Assembly: GCA_016926595.1 (NCBI GenBank)
Contig: JAFGOG010000557.1
Location: 1 to 12,939 of the forward strand
Origin: Anaerolineae bacterium
GTDB lineage: Bacteria > Chloroflexota > Anaerolineae > JAAYZQ01
Direction: 5' to 3'
DNA length: 12,939 nucleotides
Part shown: piece after piece, positions 7,062-12,939 of the stretch
How the letters are laid out: every line of letters begins with the position of its first letter
Position numbering within the stretch: position 1 is the stretch's first letter
Made by a program: the position numbers and the translations under genes
Notes under the pieces: model-generated
What the model saw: the letters and a program-made list of their open reading frames with translations, nothing else
Database searches by the model: none
Told to the model about the DNA's origin: nothing

Positions 7062-10000
7062 ATGATGACGAAACGTTGGTCTCTGTTACTGGTGATTGTG
7101 TGGATAACCAGCCTTCTGGCCGGCTGCGGCGCGCCAGACGCGACGCCCACGCCCCAGCCGGTGCCGCCCACGGCCACAGCGGCGCCGCCCACGGCTGAGC
7201 CCACGACAGCTCCGGCGGAAAACCCGCTCTACCTGTCGATCATCTGGCACCAGCACCAGCCGGTCTATTTCAAGGACCCGGCGACAGGTATCTATCAAAA
7301 GCCATGGGTGCGCGTCCACGCGGCCAAGGACTATGTGGACATGGCCGCCATCTTGAAAAAGTATCCCGACATCCGGGCTACCTTCAACCTGACGCCTTCA
7401 CTGCTGCGCCAGCTTCAGGACCTAGCGGCCGGCGCCAAGGACTTGTACCAGGTGGACACCGAAATCCCGGCGGCCGACCTGACCGGCGAGCAAAAGGCGT
7501 TCATCCAGGCCCGGTTCTTTGACACCAATTCCAAGATCATCGCCCGGTTCCCCCGCTACCAGGAGATCGCCAACGACCGCGATAACAACGCGAACTGGGA
7601 TACCCAAACGTGGCTGGACCTGCAGGTCCTCTTTAACCTGGCCTGGACCGATCCCGACTGGCTGGCCGAAGAGCCGCTGGCTGGCCTGGTGGCCAAGGGG
7701 CAGAACTTTGCCGAAGAAGACAAGGCGATCGTCCTGGCCGAGCACGCCCGCCTGGTGGCCGAGGTGATCCCGCTCCACAAACAGCTACAGGACGAGGGCC
7801 GCATCGAGGTGACCATGACCCCCTTCTTCCACCCGATCCTGCCGCTGCTGCTGGATTCCAACCTGGCCAGCTCTGCCGTGCCGGACATCGAGCTTCCGCC
7901 GCGGTACGCGCGCGGATTCGACGCCGTAGCCCAGGTGGAGATGGGCGTCGAGTTCTACACCGAGCTTTTTGGCAAGCCGCCGGTGGGCATGTGGCCGGCC
8001 GAAGGCTCGGTGGCCCAAGGGATCGTGAACATGGTAGCCGCGGCCGGGCTGCAGTGGATGGCCAGCGACGAAGAGGTGCTGGCCCGCAGCCTGGGCGAGA
8101 TCAGCTTTGGGCGCGATGGCCAGGGGCTCGTCCAGGACGCCGACGCGCTGTACCGACCCTACATCGTCAGCGGCCGCGACAACCAGATGTACATCGTCTT
8201 TCGCGACAAGACGATCAGCGACAAGGTAGGGTTCACTTACAGCGGCACTGCCGGGAAGGCGGCCGCCCAGGACTTGATCAACCGCGTCCTGGCCATCCGC
8301 AGCCGATTGGAAGAGACCGGCGCGAGCGGCCCGCACCTGGTGAGCGTCATCCTGGACGGCGAAAACGCCTGGGAGCACTATGCCAACGACGGCAAAGAGT
8401 TCCTCAACAGCCTGTACCAGATGCTGCAAGATGAGCAGGAAAAGGGCGCCATCCAGACTATCACCCCCGGCGAGTATGTGACCCAGTTCCCCGACCAGCG
8501 CGAGATCGAGGAGCTGTGGGCTGGTAGCTGGGTCAGCCCCGATTACTTGACCTGGATCGGCGAGGACGAGGAGAACCGGGCCTGGGATTACCTGGGCCGG
8601 GTGCGCGACCATGTCGAGAAGAAAAAGGGCGGCCTGGACAAGGAGACCCTGGACCAGGTGATGGACGCCATCTATACCGCCGAAGGCAGCGACTGGTTCT
8701 GGTGGTATGGCGCCGACCAGAACAGCGGCGATGACGCGAGCTTTGACCTCCAGTTCCGGCTGACGCTGCAGCGCGTCTATGAGCTGATGGGCGAGCCGGT
8801 GCCCACCTTCCTCAAAGTGCCGGTGATCCCGCAGACGTCCCAGCCGCCCGCAGCGGGTGCGACGGGCGTGATCACGCCGACGATCGACGGCGCCGTTGCC
8901 GACGGCGAGTGGGATGGGGCCGGTTACTACCTGGAGGAAGGCGGCGTCCAGGCTACGCCGGAACAGGTGGTCAGCCAGATCTGGTACGGTTTTGACAAAA
9001 ACACCCTGTATCTGCGCCTCGATGCCCGCCGGCCGTGGGCCGATGTCGGCGCCGAGACGCTCGTCGGCTTTTACCTGACCAAGCCAGGCGGCGGCAGCGA
9101 GCAGCCGTTCAGCCGCATCGCGGTCGAGGGCGGCGGAGACACGCTGCTGGGTTTTGGCGCCAACGCGCTGCTCGAAGTGGCGATCAAGGACGGGTCGGCC
9201 GCCTACTATACCGTGGACAAGACCGGCGCCTATGTCGAGGCGACCGCCGGCCTGCCGGTCGGAGTGTCGGGCATGACGCTGGAGGTAGCCCTGCCCTACG
9301 CCGACTTGGGCAAGCCGGACGCGGGCGACGCCCTCAAGCTGCGAACGGTGGTCAGCGAGGGCGAGCAGCGCGACATGCAGGCGGCGCCGAGCGGCGGCCC
9401 GGCCGAGATCGTCGTCCCCGACCTGGGGCTGACCAAGCCGCTCCTGACCGTGGCCGATCCCAAGGGCGACGACCACGGCCCCGGCAGCTACGCCTATCCC
9501 ACCGACAAGGTTTTTGCCTCCGGCGCGTTCGACCTGGTCGAGTTTATGGTAGCCGAGGACGACAACAACCTGATCTTCCGCTTTACTTTCGACGGCCCGC
9601 TGAACAACGACTGGGGGGCGCCGAACGGCATGGGCATCCACACGCTGGATGTCTATATCAACGCCGTAGAGGGCGGCGCCCGCAAGCTGCTGCCCGGCCG
9701 CAATGCCGCAGTGCCGGAAGCCGACGCCTGGGACCTGGCCGTCTGGGCCGAGGGCTGGACGCCGGGCCTTTTTGGCCCGCCGCCGGCCGGTTCGCTGGAG
9801 CCGGCCAAGATCGGTGACACCAGCACACTCAACATCGTGAGCGATCCTGGTCAGAACCGGATCACCATCCGGATGCCGAAAAAGGCGCTGGCCGACAACC
9901 TGGGCATAGACGTGGCAGCCCTCGATCCGGCCTCGTGGAGCTACCTGGCCGTGGTAATGAGCCAGGAGGGCTACCCCGCCAGCGGTGTTTGGCGGATACG

Positions 10001-10208
10001 GGACGTGGAGGGAGCGGCGCAGCAGTGGCGCATAGGTGGGGCTCCGGCTGACAAGAACCACACCCGCATCATCGACGTGGCCTACCCTGACGGCACTTCG
10101 CCGACCCAGGAGGAGGCGCTGAGCGCCTATCCGCCGTCACAGGCGGAGGACGTGACTACGCTGGGGCCTGACGATTTTGCCCAACTGCCGATGATCTCAC
10201 CCCAGTAG
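7062..10208 (+). CDS. Surface lipoprotein GH57 glycoside hydrolase, amylopullulanase type, with two C-terminal beta-sandwich modules
   Basis: This is a 1048-residue secreted lipoprotein that likely cuts alpha-1,4 and alpha-1,6 bonds of starch or pullulan outside the cell. A signal peptide with lipobox LLAGC (Cys22) is followed by a Pro/Thr/Ala linker (about 24-53). The GH57 domain spans about 54-590. It has WHQHQPVY (62-69), GMWPAEGS with the probable nucleophile E314, and ILDGENAW with the probable acid/base D432 (DGE as in archaeal amylopullulanases). Residues about 600-780 resemble a CBM9/DOMON-like module (ITPTIDGAVADGEWDGA). Residues about 792-1010 match the glucodextranase C-terminal module (PF09985-like: DPKGDDHGPGSYAYPTD), which often binds calcium and carbohydrate. 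AAGGAG at 7052-7057 is 4 bases from ATG 7062 and 7 from ATG 7065, so the second ATG may be the true start. It is the last gene of the cluster, followed by a terminator. Confidence 0.93.
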   Translation: MMTKRWSLLLVIVWITSLLAGCGAPDATPTPQPVPPTATAAPPTAEPTTAPAENPLYLSIIWHQHQPVYFKDPATGIYQKPWVRVHAAKDYVDMAAILKKYPDIRATFNLTPSLLRQLQDLAAGAKDLYQVDTEIPAADLTGEQKAFIQARFFDTNSKIIARFPRYQEIANDRDNNANWDTQTWLDLQVLFNLAWTDPDWLAEEPLAGLVAKGQNFAEEDKAIVLAEHARLVAEVIPLHKQLQDEGRIEVTMTPFFHPILPLLLDSNLASSAVPDIELPPRYARGFDAVAQVEMGVEFYTELFGKPPVGMWPAEGSVAQGIVNMVAAAGLQWMASDEEVLARSLGEISFGRDGQGLVQDADALYRPYIVSGRDNQMYIVFRDKTISDKVGFTYSGTAGKAAAQDLINRVLAIRSRLEETGASGPHLVSVILDGENAWEHYANDGKEFLNSLYQMLQDEQEKGAIQTITPGEYVTQFPDQREIEELWAGSWVSPDYLTWIGEDEENRAWDYLGRVRDHVEKKKGGLDKETLDQVMDAIYTAEGSDWFWWYGADQNSGDDASFDLQFRLTLQRVYELMGEPVPTFLKVPVIPQTSQPPAAGATGVITPTIDGAVADGEWDGAGYYLEEGGVQATPEQVVSQIWYGFDKNTLYLRLDARRPWADVGAETLVGFYLTKPGGGSEQPFSRIAVEGGGDTLLGFGANALLEVAIKDGSAAYYTVDKTGAYVEATAGLPVGVSGMTLEVALPYADLGKPDAGDALKLRTVVSEGEQRDMQAAPSGGPAEIVVPDLGLTKPLLTVADPKGDDHGPGSYAYPTDKVFASGAFDLVEFMVAEDDNNLIFRFTFDGPLNNDWGAPNGMGIHTLDVYINAVEGGARKLLPGRNAAVPEADAWDLAVWAEGWTPGLFGPPPAGSLEPAKIGDTSTLNIVSDPGQNRITIRMPKKALADNLGIDVAALDPASWSYLAVVMSQEGYPASGVWRIRDVEGAAQQWRIGGAPADKNHTRIIDVAYPDGTSPTQEEALSAYPPSQAEDVTTLGPDDFAQLPMISPQ

Positions 10209-10222
10209 TTTCCCTGTGAAAG

Positions 10223-10261
10223 GCGACGGCCCTGGCGATTGCCGGGGCCGTCGTTCTTTTT
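10223..10261 (+). terminator. Intrinsic terminator after the GH57 gene
   Basis: A 13-bp stem (arms 10224-10236 and 10241-10253, one G-U pair, loop GATT) is followed by TTCTTTTT at 10254-10261. It begins 15 bases after the GH57 stop and ends the plus-strand cluster. It lies between convergent genes. On the minus strand only a weak CCTTTC follows the stem, so it may stop the methyltransferase transcript less efficiently. Confidence 0.88.
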
Positions 10262-10273
10262 GACAACCGGTTT

Positions 10274-11029
10274 CTACTTTCGGGCGACGGCGATCAGGTC
10301 GCCGCTGTGGGCCGGATCAAAGGGCGAGCTGTCATAGCCGCCGTAAAAGGCGGTCTGGAAGAATCCAGCCTCTCCCAGCGCAGTGGCCAGCTCGTCACAA
10401 AAGATGGGGCGCAGCTCGGTCGACTCGACATCCTGAGTCCAGGCCCCACCATTCCGCCGCAGGCGGATCATGTTGAAGGTGACGGTCGCCTCGTGGAAAT
10501 CGTAAAAGCGGACGAAAACCCACTCCTGCTCGCCCTCGCGGTGCGATTGGGGCCCCATGAAGCGCTCCCGCCGGCGCCACACCCGGTCAAAATTGCGGTT
10601 CTGGATCACGACCAGGCCGCCAGGATGGAGGACTGCGGCGAAATCGGCCAGCGCCTCGACCAGCGCCTTTTCCGTCAGCACGTGGGGCAGCGAACTGCCC
10701 AGGCACAGCACGGCGTCAAAAGTCTCGCCAAGCGCTGCCAGGCCGCCAAACCCCGCCACAACAAACCGGGCTTTTACGCCGGCGGCGGCGTTTCGCTCCG
10801 CCTGTTCGACCATCAACGCGCTCAGGTCGGTTCCCAGCACCTGGTAGCCCCGCCTGGTCAGGGCAATGGCGTGGTGGCCGGTGCCACACGCAACATCCAG
10901 CACCCGCCTCACCCCATGATCGGCAAAGAGGCGCTCCAGGAAAGGCAGCTCGTGAGCCAGCCGGCCTTCCCAATTCACAAAGCGATCGTAATCAGACGCC
11001 AGCGCGTCGTAAAACGGCGTCTGGGTCAC
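10274..11029 (-). CDS. Class I SAM-dependent methyltransferase
   Basis: A 251-residue soluble Rossmann-fold methyltransferase (PF13649/PF08241 type). Motif I is VLDVACGTGHH (43-53). The acidic end of strand 2 is D68 in GTDLSALM, and the later core motif is VLCLGSSLPHVL, followed by a strand LVVIQNRNF. The FYDALASDYDRF opening is typical of small-molecule methyltransferases of the UbiE/glycine-sarcosine-like group, but the substrate cannot be named. The start is GTG at 11029, with GGAGG 9 bases upstream, inside the end of the zinc-ribbon gene (38-base overlap). It is the last gene of a three-gene minus-strand unit. Confidence 0.9.
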   Translation of the reverse strand: MTQTPFYDALASDYDRFVNWEGRLAHELPFLERLFADHGVRRVLDVACGTGHHAIALTRRGYQVLGTDLSALMVEQAERNAAAGVKARFVVAGFGGLAALGETFDAVLCLGSSLPHVLTEKALVEALADFAAVLHPGGLVVIQNRNFDRVWRRRERFMGPQSHREGEQEWVFVRFYDFHEATVTFNMIRLRRNGGAWTQDVESTELRPIFCDELATALGEAGFFQTAFYGGYDSSPFDPAHSGDLIAVARK

Positions 11030-11279
11030 CGATCTTTTCCTCCGGCGGGCGATCCTTTCTCAGCCGCTCGTAGGCCTCCAGGCCGATGCACTCGGCCGCA
11101 AACTTGCACCAGTCGATGCACGATGCGCCCCGCTCCTTGTTGACCCACAAACCGCAGTGCGGGCAGCGAGCCAGCGGCTCGTCGGACCACATCTCCATCT
11201 CTTTCCCGCAGTGGGGGCAGTCGATATACTCAGGCCTGGCTTCTCTAAAGGCAATCGCACCCGGACAACCGCGCATCAT
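10992..11279 (-). CDS. Small Cys-rich zinc-ribbon protein of unknown function
   Basis: A 95-residue protein. Its two CPHCG knuckles (C21/C24 and C39/C42) make a classic zinc ribbon. A third Cys cluster follows: C54, C58 and C64 in SCIDWCKFAAECIG. An N-terminal RGCPGA also belongs to the pattern I know for such small proteins, which are widespread and uncharacterised. The start is uncertain because ATG or GTG codons lie at 11288, 11285, 11282, 11279 and 11276. AAGGGAG at 11288-11294 is best spaced (8 bases) from ATG 11279, which also keeps the RGCPGA segment. The 5' end overlaps the cyclodeaminase gene by about 35 bases and the 3' end overlaps the methyltransferase by 38. The third cluster could bind a second metal, but this is not shown. 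Confidence 0.82.
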   Translation of the reverse strand: MMRGCPGAIAFREARPEYIDCPHCGKEMEMWSDEPLARCPHCGLWVNKERGASCIDWCKFAAECIGLEAYERLRKDRPPEEKIGDPDAVLRRAGV

Positions 11280-11847
11280 CACCATCACTCCCTTCGTCTG
11301 TTCGATCTGCCTGTAACAACGCTTCTATTCGAGCCTGGAATCGACCGGCGTCTATCGCCGCGCCTCCCAGGCTCAGGTTGGCCTCAGCGGCCAAGATCCC
11401 TGCCCGCAGCCCAGCCCGGAGTAGCTGGCTTCCGATCTCGAAATCAACACACACGCCGCTCCAGCATTGGGACACCACGCCCGGCAGCCTGTCCAGCAGC
11501 AGGCGACAGGTTTCAGCGACGGCGACCGGCACTTCGGTGGCCGAATGCCATGCCCGGCGCCGGGCCGGATCGCCAGCGGCCAGGGAACGGGTATCGAGAA
11601 CGGCCTGGTAAGCCTCGACGTCGGCGTCGGCCTGGCGGAACAGCGCCACCTGCTGAGCCTGGTTCAGGGCGAGGGTCTCTTCCAGGACGGCCCGATCGGG
11701 GGCCGCGAGCTGCTGCCGGTTGAGCGTGACGCGCAGCGCCTTGGCAATCAGTGCGGCGCCCATCGCCGCAGCTACGGACGCTGCCGCCACGCCCCCTGGC
11801 AATGGGCGGGCGCTCATATCGTTCAACCAGGTTCCCAGGTCTCGCAT
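11245..11847 (-). CDS. Cyclodeaminase/cyclohydrolase-family protein (FTCD C-domain/FchA-like)
   Basis: A 200-residue all-helical protein matching the formiminotetrahydrofolate cyclodeaminase / methenyl-tetrahydrofolate cyclohydrolase family (PF04961). The signature loop is PLPGGVAAASVAAAMGAAL (15-33). The usual P-x-PGGGS is changed, with Val20 where the third Gly normally sits and Ser24 further on. DADVEAYQAVL (74-84) is the family's second conserved helix, and EVPVAVAETC comes next. Members interconvert one-carbon groups on folate as dimers in the cytoplasm. The altered loop leaves activity open. It is the first gene of the minus-strand unit. No SD is seen in front of ATG 11847, but a promoter sits so close that the mRNA should be leaderless. 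The tail (DDARLSGCDCL) runs into the zinc-ribbon gene. Confidence 0.85.
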   Translation of the reverse strand: MRDLGTWLNDMSARPLPGGVAAASVAAAMGAALIAKALRVTLNRQQLAAPDRAVLEETLALNQAQQVALFRQADADVEAYQAVLDTRSLAAGDPARRRAWHSATEVPVAVAETCRLLLDRLPGVVSQCWSGVCVDFEIGSQLLRAGLRAGILAAEANLSLGGAAIDAGRFQARIEALLQADRTDEGSDGDDARLSGCDCL

Positions 11848-11853
11848 GGTTCT

Positions 11854-11882
11854 ATTCTACTCCGATCTAGTGCGGCTGTCTA
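11854..11882 (-). promoter_or_regulatory. Sigma-70-like promoter giving a leaderless transcript
   Basis: On the minus strand, TAGACA (11882-11877) and TAGAAT (11859-11854) are separated by exactly 17 bases. Each matches its consensus (TTGACA, TATAAT) at five of six bases. Six bases lie between TAGAAT and the ATG at 11847, so the usual start of transcription, about 7 bases after the -10 box, falls on the A of that ATG. This fits the lack of a properly spaced SD. Confidence 0.6.
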
Positions 11883-11907
11883 TGACATTTGTCAGGCGGT
11901 GCGCACA

Positions 11908-11935
11908 AGAGGGGCCTGAACGTTCAGGCCCCTCT
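11908..11935 (-). terminator. Perfect 28-bp palindrome/hairpin downstream of ndk
   Basis: Bases 11908-11935 read the same on both strands (AGAGGGGCCTGAAC and its reverse complement) and can fold into a GC-rich hairpin with a tight ACGT turn. It lies 25 bases after the ndk stop (minus strand). It is followed there by TGTGCG, preceded by a short CTCT end, and so lacks a strong U-tract. It is probably the ndk terminator in degenerate form. An operator for the promoter about 25 bases downstream is an alternative. Confidence 0.6.
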
Positions 11936-11960
11936 GCTGTAGATGTGGTAGTGGATCTGT

Positions 11961-12410
11961 CTATTCGTGGAGCCAGAGATCCACGGCCCGCTCATAGGTC
12001 AGGATCTCGTCCTCAGCGAAAAAGAGGGGGATCTCGTACGCCGCCGTGTCTGGCCCATCCGACCCGTGCACCAGGTTACGGCCGATCTCCAGGCCAAAAT
12101 CGGCCCGGATCGTGCCCGGTTCGGCGCCAGCCGGGCTGGTCGCGCCCAGCGTCTTGCGCACAATGTTAATGGCGTCCCTGCCCTCGATAACGGCCGCCAC
12201 AACCGGGCCGCTGGTGATGAACCGGACCAGTCCTTCGTAGAAAGGCTTGCCTTTGTGGATCGCATAGTGGCGGGCGGCCAGGTCAGGGCTGATCTGCATC
12301 AGTTTCATGGCGGCGAACCGTAGGCCACGCTGCTCCAGGCGGGTGATGATAGGACCGATCAGCCCGCGCTGCACCGCATCGGGCTTGAGAATGACGAGTG
12401 TGCGTTCCAT
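11961..12410 (-). CDS. ndk: Nucleoside diphosphate kinase
   Basis: A 149-residue enzyme that transfers the gamma-phosphate between nucleoside tri- and diphosphates by way of a phosphohistidine. The whole family pattern is visible. The N-terminus ERTLVILKPDAVQRGL contains Lys9. KPFYEGLVRFITSGPVV and GATSPAGAEPGTIRADF follow, and the active-site His115 sits in NLVHGSD. Length and both ends are normal. The start ATG 12410 has AGGAG 6 bases upstream. The gene begins 25 bases after the stop of the TPR gene on the same strand, so the two are probably co-transcribed. A housekeeping gene with nothing unusual. Confidence 0.98.
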   Translation of the reverse strand: MERTLVILKPDAVQRGLIGPIITRLEQRGLRFAAMKLMQISPDLAARHYAIHKGKPFYEGLVRFITSGPVVAAVIEGRDAINIVRKTLGATSPAGAEPGTIRADFGLEIGRNLVHGSDGPDTAAYEIPLFFAEDEILTYERAVDLWLHE

Positions 12411-12435
12411 GCCTTCTCCTGACTGGGTCTCAAAT

Positions 12436-12939
12436 CTAGTGCGTCAACGCCTGGCGAGCCTGCCGGTACATGCTCAGCGCCTCGTCCAGGCGATCCTCGT
12501 GCATGTAGGCATCGCCCAGTAGTTGGTACAGGCGGACGTGATCGACGTCCGTTTCGGCCAGCGGTTCGAGGTCACTGATGACCGCGGGCACGAGCCGGCG
12601 GGATGAGATCAGCTTTTCATAGTATTTCAAGGCCGCATTCCAGTCGCGCTGGTCGCGGTGGAGGCGGGCAAGCTCCAGTTGAAGCTGATAGTCACGCGGC
12701 CGCGCCTTGAGCTGCCTCAGCAGATCGTCCAACTCTGACGGCGGGGCAACCTCCTCGGCGACCGGCACAACCTGTTCCTTGACAAGCTCTGCCCCGGGCG
12801 GCAAGGCGACCTCCTCGACGGGAAGCACCACTTCCGGGGCGGCCTCGACCACCGCGCCCGGCACCAACTCCTCGACCGGCAGCGGAGATGCCTCGATGAC
12901 AGGCACGGCCTCTTCGACAGGGGGCGCGACTTCCGGGGC
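12436..12939 (-). CDS. C-terminal part of a TPR protein with a Pro/Val/Glu-rich linker (partial)
   Basis: The frame is open from the right edge of the window (no start needed inside) to TAG at 12436-12438, giving 167 residues; the true start is beyond 12939. The first 65 or so residues are a low-complexity string with recurrent PVEE units, such as PPVEEAVPV, LPVEELVPG and LPVEEVALPP. Then come helical repeats of the tetratricopeptide type. LQLELARLHRDQRDWNAALK and LYQLLGDAYMHEDRLDEAL show the W/L-G/A-Y-A spacing of TPR, separated by ISDLEPLAET. TPR domains mediate protein contacts. Many Chloroflexota genomes encode such proteins with long acidic Pro-rich linkers, but their function is unknown. 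No enzyme domain is visible in the part present. Confidence 0.82.
   Translation of the reverse strand, partial: APEVAPPVEEAVPVIEASPLPVEELVPGAVVEAAPEVVLPVEEVALPPGAELVKEQVVPVAEEVAPPSELDDLLRQLKARPRDYQLQLELARLHRDQRDWNAALKYYEKLISSRRLVPAVISDLEPLAETDVDHVRLYQLLGDAYMHEDRLDEALSMYRQARQALTH

Noticed and set aside
7785..10061. A 758-codon open frame on the minus strand, opposite the GH57 gene
   Set aside because: It is an artefact of GC-rich codon bias in the opposite gene. Its translation is rich in Arg/Gly/His/Gln with no recognisable domain, and the plus-strand GH57 has clear motifs throughout.
10307..11143. A 278-codon plus-strand frame opposite the methyltransferase
   Set aside because: The minus-strand protein has SAM-binding motifs. 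The plus frame gives a low-complexity product that crosses two genes.
11280..11288. Earlier GTG/ATG starts for the zinc-ribbon gene
   Set aside because: They overlap or crowd the Shine-Dalgarno sequence at 11288-11294. ATG 11279 has better spacing and keeps the conserved RGCPGA segment.
12904..12906. GTG as a start of the TPR gene
   Set aside because: The frame stays open to the right edge with the same PVEE-type composition, so this is an internal Val codon.

Overview
This window most likely comes from a GC-rich member of the phylum Chloroflexota, probably Anaerolineae or Caldilineae. That placement rests on protein style: an Ala/Gly/Pro-rich composition, a MalE-MalF-MalG set, an ArnT-like membrane protein fused to regulator-type propeller repeats, and a Pro/Val/Glu-rich TPR protein. 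It was made without any database search. The window is almost fully coding, and no gap without a gene exceeds about 120 bases.

The left and centre (1-10208) form one plus-strand maltodextrin/starch locus. In order it holds: the end of a sugar-binding lipoprotein of a MalE-type ABC importer; permeases MalF and MalG (4-base overlap); a cytoplasmic alpha/beta-hydrolase esterase; a cytoplasmic GH13 alpha-amylase-family enzyme; a multi-membrane GT-C glycosyltransferase with a C-terminal seven-bladed propeller; and a large surface lipoprotein of family GH57 (amylopullulanase type) carrying two beta-sandwich modules. The natural reading is that GH57 cuts alpha-glucan outside the cell, the importer takes up oligosaccharides, and GH13 and perhaps the esterase process them inside. 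No ATPase (MalK/MsmX) and no regulator lie in the window. A strong terminator closes the cluster at about 10223-10261.

The right part (10274-12939) is on the minus strand. Read 5' to 3', it has the C-terminal part of a TPR protein and then ndk. A palindromic hairpin follows, then a well-formed sigma-70-like promoter that should give a leaderless transcript for a cyclodeaminase/cyclohydrolase-family protein. After it come a small Cys-rich zinc-ribbon protein of unknown function and a SAM methyltransferase. These last three genes overlap one another by about 35-38 bases.

No tRNA, rRNA, CRISPR array, transposase or phage gene was seen. The points that most deserve a second look are the glycosyltransferase-propeller fusion, the GH13 enzyme that stops just where domain C should begin, the compact hairpins between genes, and the leaderless overlapping three-gene minus-strand operon.
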